Shown here: positions 56,849-64,000 of the stretch, in pieces
Numbering within the stretch: position 1 is the first letter of the stretch
Layout of the letters: each line of letters opens with the position of its first letter
Assembly: GCF_012271785.1 (NCBI RefSeq)
Contig: NZ_JAAWVT010000005.1
Coordinates: 62,001-126,000 of the forward strand
Length of the DNA: 64,000 bases
Direction of reading: 5' to 3'
From: Paeniglutamicibacter terrestris
GTDB taxonomy: Bacteria; Actinomycetota; Actinomycetes; Actinomycetales; Micrococcaceae
The notes under the pieces: generated by a model
Seen by the model: the letters and a program-made list of their open reading frames with translations, nothing else
Told to the model about the DNA's origin: nothing
Database searches by the model: none
Made by a program: the position numbers and the translations under genes

Positions 56849-58342
56849 TTGAGCCAACGATTGAGCCGCATTGCTGCCGCGCTTCTGAGCCTGGCGCTCT
56901 GTTCCTCGATGGTGCTCACCATGGCACCGGCGGCGCAGGCTGACGCCGCCCGTGATGGTCAATGGTGGCTCGAGTCCTCGGGAATCGACAAGGCTTGGAC
57001 GGTTTCCAAGGGCAAGGGCGTCAAGGTAGCTGTCATTGACACCGGCATCGACACCAGCCATCCGGATTTGCGTGGCGTGGTCACTAACGGAAAAGACGTC
57101 TCCGGAGCCGGTGCGGCGGACGGTTCCAAGCCGCTGGGTACATTGCCCGAACACGGAACGCTGGTGGCAACCCTTTTGGCGGGCAGGGGCAACAACAAGG
57201 CCAAAATTGCGGAGGCCAAGGCCGATGCCGCAGCCCAGAAGATCGCCTACGAGAAGGCGGTCGAGACGGCAGTGAAAGAGGAGAAGGATCCGCCCAAGGA
57301 ACCCGAACCCATCAAAATTCCGAAACCTGGTCCGGGCGCCGACGGAATGCGGGGCGTGGCTCCGGAAGCGGAAATCCTCTCGGTGTCGCTGTGGATGGGC
57401 ACGGAGAACCCCGCCGGAATCCCCGTGGAAGACCAGGTTCCCACCGCCGTGAAGTGGGCGGTGGACAACGGAGCCAAGGTCATCAATATTTCCTTGGGAT
57501 CCACGCAGCCAGATTGGCCAACGAGCTGGGACACCGCCTTCAAATATGCCGAGGACAAGGACGTGGTCATCGTGGCCGCGGCAGGAAATCGTGCTGGCGG
57601 CATGCAGCAAGTTGGAGCCCCGGCGACGATCCCGGGTGTGCTCACCGTGGCGGGCATCGACAGCAGTGGCAAGGCCAGTGTTGACTCCTCCACCGAGGGC
57701 ATCAGTATCGGTGTTGCCGCCCCTGCCGATCCTTTGGTCGGTGGCCTGCCCGGCGGCGGCTACGCCGACTGGTCGGGTACCTCCGGTGCTGCGCCACTGG
57801 TCGCCGGCGTCGCGGCAATGATCCGCTCTAAATATCCCCAGATGAAAGCTCCAGAGGTTATCAACAGGATTCTCGCCACCGCGCGGCCTGCCGGTCAGCC
57901 AGGCGTTGACAACCTGTATGGCCATGGCATCCTTGATGCTTATGCGGCATTAACGGCTAAAGTCCCGCAGGTGGAAGCCAACCCGATGAACACCATCACC
58001 GAGTGGATCCGGGTACACCGTAGGGGACCGGAGAGCTTGTCCTCGCCCACCACCGATCCGGGCATTTCAACGGAGAGATCGGATATCAAATCCATCGCCG
58101 CACCAGCGCCACAAGCTCCGCAACAGAGTCTGGGGGCTCTTCCTCCGCTGTTAGTACTGGGATTTGGTGGGCTGCTGTTCGTCACTGCCCTGGGTGGGAT
58201 ATTGCACTACGTCAGGACTCGGCGCCGGGCCACCATTAGCGCATCAACCGCTAGTGATTCCGTCGCTGCACTGCGTTTGGTGGGCTCGAGTGGGGCAAAA
58301 GATATCTTTGATGAGCTGCCCGAATCTGGCTCCGACTCCTAA
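56849..58342 (+). CDS. Membrane-anchored subtilisin-like serine protease (mycosin-like)
   Basis: 497 residues, S8 family. Signal peptide 1-33 (AAQAD cleavage region); catalytic Asp64 (VAVIDTGIDTSHPDL), His102 (PEHGTLVATLLAG), oxyanion Asn247 (AAAGNRAGG) and Ser312 (WSGTSGAAPL). A Lys/Glu/Pro-rich insert (~113-165) follows the His region. C-terminal single helix 429-453 and a ~45-residue cytosolic tail. The layout matches MycP of type VII secretion, but no EccB/C/D/E or WXG100 gene is near, so the client is unknown. TTG 56849 with AGGAG upstream. Confidence 0.9.
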   Translation: MSQRLSRIAAALLSLALCSSMVLTMAPAAQADAARDGQWWLESSGIDKAWTVSKGKGVKVAVIDTGIDTSHPDLRGVVTNGKDVSGAGAADGSKPLGTLPEHGTLVATLLAGRGNNKAKIAEAKADAAAQKIAYEKAVETAVKEEKDPPKEPEPIKIPKPGPGADGMRGVAPEAEILSVSLWMGTENPAGIPVEDQVPTAVKWAVDNGAKVINISLGSTQPDWPTSWDTAFKYAEDKDVVIVAAAGNRAGGMQQVGAPATIPGVLTVAGIDSSGKASVDSSTEGISIGVAAPADPLVGGLPGGGYADWSGTSGAAPLVAGVAAMIRSKYPQMKAPEVINRILATARPAGQPGVDNLYGHGILDAYAALTAKVPQVEANPMNTITEWIRVHRRGPESLSSPTTDPGISTERSDIKSIAAPAPQAPQQSLGALPPLLVLGFGGLLFVTALGGILHYVRTRRRATISASTASDSVAALRLVGSSGAKDIFDELPESGSDS

Positions 58343-58389
58343 GCTCCGCTCGTATGTTGAAGAGAGTGTTCTAGAGCTCAAAACTCATT

Positions 58390-58428
58390 AGTGAAGATTT
58401 TCACAATCGACGTTTTTGGGGATAGAAT
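58390..58428 (+). promoter_or_regulatory. ndh promoter with overlapping Crp/GlxR-like site
   Basis: AGTGA-AGATTT-TCACA (58390-58405) matches the Crp consensus at 9 of 10 positions. Its right half contains -35 TTCACA (58400-58405), 17 nt before -10 TAGAAT (58423-58428). The ATG lies 6 nt after the -10, so the transcript is nearly or fully leaderless. Confidence 0.65.
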
Positions 58429-58434
58429 GGAGCT

Positions 58435-59808
58435 ATGCCTATCACTGAACAATTTTCCGATCGTCCGCGCATTCTTGTTGTGGGCGGCGGCTACGTTGGA
58501 CTTTACGTCGCAATGAAGCTGCAGAAAAAGGTTAAGGCGCACGGCGGTATCGTCACCGTTGTTGACCCCTTGCCCTACATGACTTACCAGCCCTTCCTCC
58601 CCGAAGTTGCCGGCGGACAGATCGAGGCCCGTCACGCGGTTGTCTCGCACCGTCAGCACTTGAAGGATTCCGAGCTGATCACCGGCCGCGTTTCGGCCAT
58701 TGATCACAAGAACAACAAGGCAGTTATTGTGCCGGTTGTCGGAGAACCCTTCGAGCTTCAGTACCGCGACGTTGTTATGGCCGCAGGCGCAGTGACTCGT
58801 ACCTTCCCGATCGCCGGCCTGGCTGACGCGGGAATTGGTCTGAAGTCGATCGAGGAAGCCGTTGCCCTGCGCAACAAGGTTCTCGAACGCATCGAATCCG
58901 CGTCGCTGATGACCGACGCCGCTGAGCGTAAGCGCGCGCTGACCTTCGTCGTGGTCGGTGGCGGCTTTGCCGGCATCGAGACCATCGCCGAAATTGAGGA
59001 CATGGCTCGCCACGCGGCCGACCTCAACGGTCGTATCGCCAAGGGTGAGCTGCGCTTCGTTCTGGTTGAAGCCATGGGCCGCATCATGCCGGAGGTCACC
59101 GAAGACCAGGCGCTGTGGGTTGTTGACCACCTGCGTAGCCGTGGCATCGAGGTCCTGCTGAACACCTCCCTGGCGAACGCCGAGGGCGGTGTCATGCAGT
59201 TGATGAACATGGCAGACAAGTCTCCGGGCGAGACCTTCGAGACCGACACCCTGATCTGGACCGCTGGCGTCATGGCCAACCCGATGGTTCGCTCCACCGA
59301 CTTCCCGATCGAAGCTCGCGGTCGTGTCATGACCGGAACCGACCTGCGTATCACCGGAGAAGACGGAGTTGCCATTGAGGGTGCTTGGGCTGCGGGCGAC
59401 GTCTCGGCAGTGCCCGATGTTACCGGCGGCCTGCCCGACGGTACCTGCGTTCCGAACGCACAGCACGCAGTGCGCCAGGCCAAATTGCTGGCACACAACC
59501 TGTACGCCACGCGCTACGGTGTTGGCCAGGTCAAGAACTACAAGCACAAGAACCTCGGCGCAGTTGCCGGTTTCGGTGCTAACAAGGGCGTGGCCAAGGT
59601 TGTCGGCATCAAGCTCAAGGGCTGGCCAGCCTGGATGGCACACCGTGGCTACCACGGTATGGCCATGCCGACCTTCGAGCGTAAGTTCCGCGTCTTGGGC
59701 GACTGGATGGTTGCGATGGTCTTCACGCGCGACACCCTGCAGCTGAACAACCTCGAGACCCCGCGCGCTACGTTCGTCGAAGCCGCGACCCCGAAGCCGC
59801 GCGCATAG
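58435..59808 (+). CDS. ndh: Type II NADH dehydrogenase
   Basis: 457 residues. Single-subunit, non-proton-pumping NADH:quinone oxidoreductase on the cytosolic membrane face. FAD site RILVVGGGYVGLYVAMKLQ, NADH site FVVVGGGFAGIETIAEIEDM, quinone/FAD region AQHAVRQAKLLAHNL. PLPYMTYQPFLPEVAGGQIE is typical of actinobacterial Ndh. No full helix; a C-terminal amphipathic end (TFERKFRVLGDWMVAMVF) attaches it to the membrane. Confidence 0.96.
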   Translation: MPITEQFSDRPRILVVGGGYVGLYVAMKLQKKVKAHGGIVTVVDPLPYMTYQPFLPEVAGGQIEARHAVVSHRQHLKDSELITGRVSAIDHKNNKAVIVPVVGEPFELQYRDVVMAAGAVTRTFPIAGLADAGIGLKSIEEAVALRNKVLERIESASLMTDAAERKRALTFVVVGGGFAGIETIAEIEDMARHAADLNGRIAKGELRFVLVEAMGRIMPEVTEDQALWVVDHLRSRGIEVLLNTSLANAEGGVMQLMNMADKSPGETFETDTLIWTAGVMANPMVRSTDFPIEARGRVMTGTDLRITGEDGVAIEGAWAAGDVSAVPDVTGGLPDGTCVPNAQHAVRQAKLLAHNLYATRYGVGQVKNYKHKNLGAVAGFGANKGVAKVVGIKLKGWPAWMAHRGYHGMAMPTFERKFRVLGDWMVAMVFTRDTLQLNNLETPRATFVEAATPKPRA

Positions 59809-59822
59809 TTATTTGCACTAAG

Positions 59823-59913
59823 TAGGGGCGGCACCACCGCACCGACGATCACGGGCCAATAGTGATAGGCCACGGTTCGTGAGTTGGAACGACTGGTGGT
59901 GCGGCCCCTATTT
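59823..59913 (+). terminator. Long branched hairpin after ndh
   Basis: 59823-59838 pairs with 59895-59910 (16 nt, one mismatch) enclosing 56 nt with a smaller GGCC-type stem; TTT follows. Confidence 0.55.
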
Positions 59914-59976
59914 CGGGCAATCGCCGACGTCTCGTTTCATTACTAGTGAAACGATCTTGTAGGCTTGGATATGTAG

Positions 59977-60058
59977 GCCCCTATGGTGGAATTGGCATAC
60001 ACGGCTGACTTAAAATCAGCTTCCGAAAGGATTGTGGGTTCGAGTCCCACTGGGGGTA
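59977..60058 (+). tRNA. tRNA-Leu (anticodon TAA)
   Basis: 82 nt, class II with long variable arm. Acceptor GCCCCTA / TGGGGGT with G1-U72 wobble and discriminator A at 60058; anticodon stem GCTGA/TCAGC with loop CTTAAAA; variable arm TTCC-GAAA-GGAT; T arm GTGGG-TTCGAGT-CCCAC. CCA is not encoded as such (CA only). Confidence 0.95.
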
Positions 60059-60067
60059 CAAAACATG

Positions 60068-60110
60068 AGGCTCCTACTTCTCCGTGATAACGGGGGAGTA
60101 GGAGCCTTTG
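60068..60110 (+). terminator. Terminator after tRNA-Leu
   Basis: AGGCTCCTACT (60068-60078) / AGTAGGAGCCT (60097-60107) then TTGT. Confidence 0.8.
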
Positions 60111-60135
60111 TCGTGCCCCTCATGCCGACTTTGGG

Positions 60136-60549
60136 CTACGGTGCCGGGTTTTCTGCCGCGTAATCAATAATCGTTTGAAGTGACGGTCGAGAATCGATAC
60201 CCAAGATCTCGGGATAGACCAAGGTATCTGAGCCCTCCACAACAAGCGAGTAATTTAAACCCGCAGAGCGCCTGTCGTTCTTGATCAAAAGCGGTGCCAG
60301 TGCGCGCATGGAATTGGCCATGACCTCTTCCGGAGTGCGGTCGCCTGGCTTCATGGTGACCTGCACCATGCCACCTTGGCTCATGCCAGGGGTGATGTGA
60401 TAGCTTGACCGTGCATTGATGACGCCGGGAGCTGTCAACAACGCCTCGGTCCACCCGGCGGAGATCCTCTCCGCACGTTCATCGGCACTACAGCCACTAA
60501 GACCGCACAGCAGCGCCAAAGCCAAAAGAAGCGAGAATATCCTTTTCAT
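60136..60549 (-). CDS. Small lipoprotein of unknown function
   Basis: 137 residues. Signal peptide MKRIFSLLLALALLCGLSGC with lipobox LSGC (Cys20). The mature part resembles nothing I recognise; it is a soluble alpha/beta domain (TEALLTAPGVINARSSYHIT, VQVTMKPGDRTPEEVMANSM, VEGSDTLVYPEILGI). GGAG 10 nt upstream fixes ATG 60547-60549; longer in-frame starts would put non-signal sequence before the signal peptide. Convergent with the tRNA terminator. Confidence 0.8.
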   Translation of the reverse strand: MKRIFSLLLALALLCGLSGCSADERAERISAGWTEALLTAPGVINARSSYHITPGMSQGGMVQVTMKPGDRTPEEVMANSMRALAPLLIKNDRRSAGLNYSLVVEGSDTLVYPEILGIDSRPSLQTIIDYAAENPAP

Positions 60550-60880
60550 CGACACTAACTCCATTGGTTGGAATATCTTTGAGTTGATATTAGCAGCGAA
60601 ATGAGTCCCGTGAGCATGGGGGGAGCATCGAAGCTGCTTCCCGCTGACCTTGAGAAAAACCCGGACAGCTTTTGGCGGGCGCTGCCATTTTGATTCACCA
60701 TCAGCCGCATGGATGCGGAAAATCACTGGCCGGGAGCGTAGAAACGCGGCAGTGACTTCTCAAAAACCGTTGATTGCACGAAAAGTTGTTGAAATGTAGT
60801 CAGAATGGGATTTATTCGGCGCTGCCAACCGTTGAACCAACGTAGGCTATTTGTAGACAACCCTACCGAGGAGAATAATC
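60550..60880. other. Intergenic region before Bax-inhibitor gene
   Basis: 331 nt, no gene found. TTGAAC (60832-60837) with TAGACA (60854-60859, 16-nt spacer) or TAGGCT (60843-60848) are candidate promoter elements for the + strand gene. The rest shows no repeat or motif I can name. Confidence 0.4.
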
Positions 60881-61693
60881 ATGGCCCTGGGCGGAAACCC
60901 GGTCTTTAATTCCAAGAATTACCGCGAGCAGACCCGTGCGGCCGGCGCAACGGGTGCCGCGTCCACGACTTATGCTCAGCCGATGAGCTCGCAAGCGTTG
61001 CAGGATATGTACTCGCAGCCGTCTGCTTCGCCGCAGGACACCGGCCGTATGACCTACGCCGATGTCATCAACAAGACGCTGCTTAGCCTCGGCCTAGTGC
61101 TCATTGGTGCAGGCATTGGCTGGCAGATGTCCGGTCTAATGCTCGTTGGCGCTATTGTCGGCTTGGTCCTTGGCCTGGTCAACTCGTTTAAGCGTCAGCC
61201 GTCGCCGGTGCTGATCATGTTGTACGCAGGCTTTGAGGGCTTGTTCCTCGGCGGCCTCTCAAGGTTCTTTGAGAACATGTACCCGGGCATTGCCGTCCAA
61301 GCTGTGCTCGCTACTTTCTCGGTCTTCGCCGTGACCTTGGTCCTCTACCGCTCCGGTAAGTACCGTGCAACCCCGAAGATGACCCGCATGTTCATGATCG
61401 CGATGATCGGCTACGGCGTATTCTCGCTGCTGAACTTCGTGCTGATGATGACCGGGACCATCGACGGTATGTTCGGTATGCGCAGCGGCCTGTTGGGCCT
61501 GGGTATCGGTGTGCTGGCAGTGTTGCTGGCCACCTACGCGCTGGTTCTTGACTTCACCAATATCTCCGACGGTGTGCGCCAGGGCGCTCCGGCCAAGATG
61601 GCGTGGTCTGCGGCGTTCGGGCTGACCGTGACCCTCATTTGGCTGTACGTGGAGATTCTGCGCATTCTGGCCATCCTGCGTGGCGACGACTAG
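60881..61693 (+). CDS. Bax inhibitor-1 / YccA family membrane protein
   Basis: 270 residues. Polar N-terminal ~60 (Gln/Ser/Ala-rich), then seven membrane helices from INKTLLSLGLVLIGAGIGWQ to VTLIWLYVEILRILAILR. LEGLFLGGLSRFFENMYPGI-type sequence and DFTNISDGVRQGAPAKMAWS carry the conserved acidic residues linked to calcium leak and pH sensing in bacterial BI-1 (BsYetJ). GAGGAG ~7 nt before the ATG. Monocistronic, with terminator. Confidence 0.92.
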   Translation: MALGGNPVFNSKNYREQTRAAGATGAASTTYAQPMSSQALQDMYSQPSASPQDTGRMTYADVINKTLLSLGLVLIGAGIGWQMSGLMLVGAIVGLVLGLVNSFKRQPSPVLIMLYAGFEGLFLGGLSRFFENMYPGIAVQAVLATFSVFAVTLVLYRSGKYRATPKMTRMFMIAMIGYGVFSLLNFVLMMTGTIDGMFGMRSGLLGLGIGVLAVLLATYALVLDFTNISDGVRQGAPAKMAWSAAFGLTVTLIWLYVEILRILAILRGDD

Positions 61694-61708
61694 TCAATTT
61701 GCTGTGTG

Positions 61709-61753
61709 ACCGCGGGGCAGTACCCATTATTTGGGTACTGCCCCGCGGTTTTT
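61709..61753 (+). terminator. Strong intrinsic terminator
   Basis: Perfect 18-bp stem 61709-61726 / 61732-61749, 5-nt loop, then a run of five T. Confidence 0.97.
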
Positions 61754-61852
61754 CTGCAATATGGGCGTCATCTTTGCCGCACAGGTAACTTCCAAGGGAT
61801 ACCGTATGTTCATGGCTAAGTTAGGCAGAGTACCTGCAAAGAGGAACCAGCG

Positions 61853-63202
61853 GTGCTTATGCGCAGATTCAAGTGGGGGAGTGCTATGAAACTGCCGAAC
61901 TTTTTTCATCGCCTGACGCTGGCCGAGGCCGCGAAGCGAGTTGCAGAATCCGCCGGACCAAAAGCAGTGCTGAACGACTACATGATCGACTACGCCGAAC
62001 CGGTTGAAGCCGAAGATTTGCCTTACGGTGTGCGCATCGCAGCCTCCTGGGCTTGGCGACTGATTGTTATCGTCATTGCCGTTGGCATCTTTGTTTGGCT
62101 GCTCTCGCACGTATCTCTCTTAGTGATCCCGCTGATGATCGCCGCATTGTTGGCCGGGCTGCTCAGCCCCGTGGTGAAGTTCCTGAACCGCAACCTGCGT
62201 TTCCCCAAGGGACTCGCCGTGGGTGTGACAATGCTGGCCTTCCTGAGTCTGGTGGTGGGGGGCCTGTCGTTGGTCGGTCATCGCCTGGCTACGGGATTCA
62301 ACTCGTTATGGGCCCAAGCGCTCACCGGCATCGGTCAAATCCAGAACTGGATTTCGACGGGTCCGCTGGGCCTGAGCAACCAAGACATTGATGGGCTCTT
62401 CCAAGATGCGTTGAATCAACTCAAGGATAATTCTTCCTCCATCCTCTCCGGCGCTCTGTCGTGGGGAACCACCCTCGGGCACCTGGCAGCCGGGATGCTT
62501 CTGGTGTTCTTCTCGCTGATTTTCCTGTTGCTCGACGGCCAGATGATCGGACGCTTCTTCGTCAACATCCTGCCGCGTAAAGCACGTCCGGCAGCGCACG
62601 GCGCCATGCGCCGCGGCTGGACCTCGATGGTCACCTACGTTCGCGTACAAGTATTTGTTGCCTTCATCGATGCCGTGGGCATCGGTGTTGGCGCACTGAT
62701 TCTCGGTGTTCCGTTAGCGCTCCCGCTGGGCGTGCTGGTCTTTGTCGGTTCCTTCATCCCCGTGGTCGGTGCCTTGCTTACCGGCGCAGTAGCGGTGTTG
62801 TTGGCCCTGGTGGCTAACGGCCCGGTCAACGCCATGATTATGCTCTTGATAGTTCTCTTTGTTCAGCAGGCCGAATCGCATATCCTCCAGCCGCTGATCA
62901 TGGGTAAGGCAGTCAGTTTGCACCCACTGGCGGTTGTCATGGCGGTTACCGGCGGGTCGATCGTCGCCGGTGTGGCAGGGGCGTTGTTTGCCGTTCCCGT
63001 GTTGGCAGTGGCTAACACCGTGGTCAAATACATTGCCGACCGAGGCTGGGAGCACGATCCGCTCTTTGGCCCAGAGGCCGCCGCCGCGGCCATGGCCACC
63101 AATGGGGGCGAACGAATTACCAAGCCGGTCCGCACTGCGGAACCGGCTCCCGCCGACCTTGATGGAGAAGAGCCGGACCCGGCAGCTGATCCGCGGCAAT
63201 AA
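61853..63202 (+). CDS. AI-2E family transporter (PerM/TqsA-like)
   Basis: 449 residues. A ~65-residue soluble lead, then about eight helices in the UPF0118 pattern (LLVIPLMIAALLAGLLSPVV, GVLVFVGSFIPVVGALLTGA, FVQQAESHILQPLIMGKAVS). Ends with an acidic Pro-rich tail. TqsA exports autoinducer-2; most relatives have unproven substrates, including Na+/H+ antiport and PerM-like roles. GTG 61853 with AGAGGA upstream; the ATG at 61859 is the alternative. Confidence 0.9.
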   Translation: MLMRRFKWGSAMKLPNFFHRLTLAEAAKRVAESAGPKAVLNDYMIDYAEPVEAEDLPYGVRIAASWAWRLIVIVIAVGIFVWLLSHVSLLVIPLMIAALLAGLLSPVVKFLNRNLRFPKGLAVGVTMLAFLSLVVGGLSLVGHRLATGFNSLWAQALTGIGQIQNWISTGPLGLSNQDIDGLFQDALNQLKDNSSSILSGALSWGTTLGHLAAGMLLVFFSLIFLLLDGQMIGRFFVNILPRKARPAAHGAMRRGWTSMVTYVRVQVFVAFIDAVGIGVGALILGVPLALPLGVLVFVGSFIPVVGALLTGAVAVLLALVANGPVNAMIMLLIVLFVQQAESHILQPLIMGKAVSLHPLAVVMAVTGGSIVAGVAGALFAVPVLAVANTVVKYIADRGWEHDPLFGPEAAAAAMATNGGERITKPVRTAEPAPADLDGEEPDPAADPRQ

Positions 63203-63297
63203 CGCTCCACTGGTTATTGCCCAAGGCCTGGCCCATAGGTACTCGCCCCCGAATGCATTTGCGTGTTTGCACCCCACGCCCTGAAGAAAGTCATCCC

Positions 63298-64000
63298 ATG
63301 ATCCAGAAGACCACACTCCCGGTGAGCCTGTCAGACATCGAAGACGCGCGGGACCTACTCGAGGGCATCATCGTCCGTACTCCCATGGAGCACTCGCGGG
63401 CACTTTCGCTTGCCATCGGCTCCGAGGTGTACCTCAAATGCGAGAACCTGCAACGCGCGGGATCTTTTAAAGTCCGTGGCGCGTACGTGCGCATGGCCAA
63501 ACTTAGTGCCGAGGAGCGCGCCCGTGGCGTCGTGGCAGCTTCCGCAGGTAACCACGCCCAGGGCGTCGCCCAGGCCGCTCGTCGGCTGGGCATCAAGGCC
63601 CGCATCTACATGCCGCTGGGCGTGGCACTGCCCAAGCTCACCGCGACCCGTGACCACGGAGCCGAGGTCATCCTCCACGGTCACAATGTTGACGAGGCCC
63701 TCGCCGAGGCCGAACGTTATGCCACGGCGACTGGAGCGGTCTTCGTTCACCCCTTTGATAACCCAGACATCATCGCCGGTCAGGGCACCATCGGCCTGGA
63801 GATTCTTGACCAGCTGCCGGACGTCGACACCGTATTGATGGGCGTGGGCGGCGGCGGACTGCTGGCAGGGGTAGCAGTGGCCATCAAGAGCCGCGCCAAG
63901 GAACTTGGCCGCGAGATCAAGATCATCGGAGTGCAGGCTGAGAACGCCGCTGCCTACCCTCCGTCGCTGGCCGCCGACGCCCTGGTCCCGCTAGATACCG
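63298..64000 (+). CDS. ilvA: Threonine ammonia-lyase (dehydratase), 3' end outside window
   Basis: Partial; 234 codons visible. PLP fold type II: PLP lysine in AGSFKVRGAYVRM, SAGNHAQGVAQAARRLGI, GHNVDEALAEAERYA, IIAGQGTIGLEIL and the phosphate-binding GVGGGGLLAGV. Converts threonine to 2-oxobutanoate. Whether it is the biosynthetic IlvA with a regulatory C-terminus or the catabolic TdcB type depends on the missing part; the start SLSDIEDARDLLEGIIVRTP fits the shorter IlvA/TdcB group with an ACT tail. Weak AAGAAAG before the ATG. Confidence 0.93.
   Translation, partial: MIQKTTLPVSLSDIEDARDLLEGIIVRTPMEHSRALSLAIGSEVYLKCENLQRAGSFKVRGAYVRMAKLSAEERARGVVAASAGNHAQGVAQAARRLGIKARIYMPLGVALPKLTATRDHGAEVILHGHNVDEALAEAERYATATGAVFVHPFDNPDIIAGQGTIGLEILDQLPDVDTVLMGVGGGGLLAGVAVAIKSRAKELGREIKIIGVQAENAAAYPPSLAADALVPLDT

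Noticed and set aside
58378-59655. 425-codon minus-strand frame opposite ndh
   Set aside because: Shadow of ndh; composition is Gly/Asn/His/Val-rich with no motif.

Overview
The window is a chromosomal segment of a moderately high-GC actinobacterium. The family is most likely Micrococcaceae (Arthrobacter / Glutamicibacter / Paeniglutamicibacter type). Evidence for this is the eno - ftsB-like - DUF501 - ppx - subtilase - ndh order, the xth - trpS - yihY run, the sdhCDAB order, many leaderless starts (TAnnnT box 6-8 nt before ATG/GTG) and a DtxR-type iron box. I see no insertion sequence, integrase, prophage, CRISPR array or rRNA, and one tRNA. The genus is inferred from gene order and protein character, not from a search.

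Layout. 1-2113: a truncated Gfo/Idh/MocA oxidoreductase, a gamma carbonic anhydrase and an unknown gene. 2141-6643: a one-carbon block with purU, a flavoprotein monooxygenase and glyA-folD; a ZTP (pfl) riboswitch lies before glyA. 6713-9785: a frame-disrupted membrane protein gene, a NarL-type two-component system and a SHOCT protein. 10132-11244: a fatty acid desaturase with a long structured leader. 11615-15447: a Fe(III) ABC transporter operon behind a DtxR-like box. 15553-21982: a transporter plus a three-component cytochrome P450 system (P450, [2Fe-2S] ferredoxin, FAD reductase), with two related LysR regulators. 22195-25703: a VOC protein, a second two-component system and a GAP-family membrane protein. 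25850-30044: housekeeping genes (xth, trpS, 2H phosphoesterase, yihY). 30270-33723: sdhCDAB. 33989-40663: mannose-1-phosphate guanylyltransferase and the choline-to-betaine operon betT-betB-betA. 40845-51672: an M20 hydrolase and a nucleoside uptake and salvage block (BMP lipoprotein, ABC ATPase, two permeases, cdd, deoA, dedA, add). 51932-59808: mazG, eno, a divisome-associated cluster, a mycosin-like protease and NDH-2. 59977-64000: tRNA-Leu, a small lipoprotein, a Bax-inhibitor-1 protein, an AI-2E family exporter and the start of threonine dehydratase.

How parts work together. GlyA, FolD and PurU interconvert one-carbon folates; the ZTP riboswitch ties glyA-folD to purine and folate status. 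Crp/GlxR-like palindromes (GTGA-N6-TCAC core) lie before sdhC/manC, betT and ndh, which suggests cAMP-type control of respiration and choline use. The nucleoside block imports nucleosides and deaminates or phosphorolyses them; it contains two strong internal hairpins that probably set relative expression. The least explained part is the P450 module: its I-helix lacks the usual acid-alcohol pair and its substrate is unknown.
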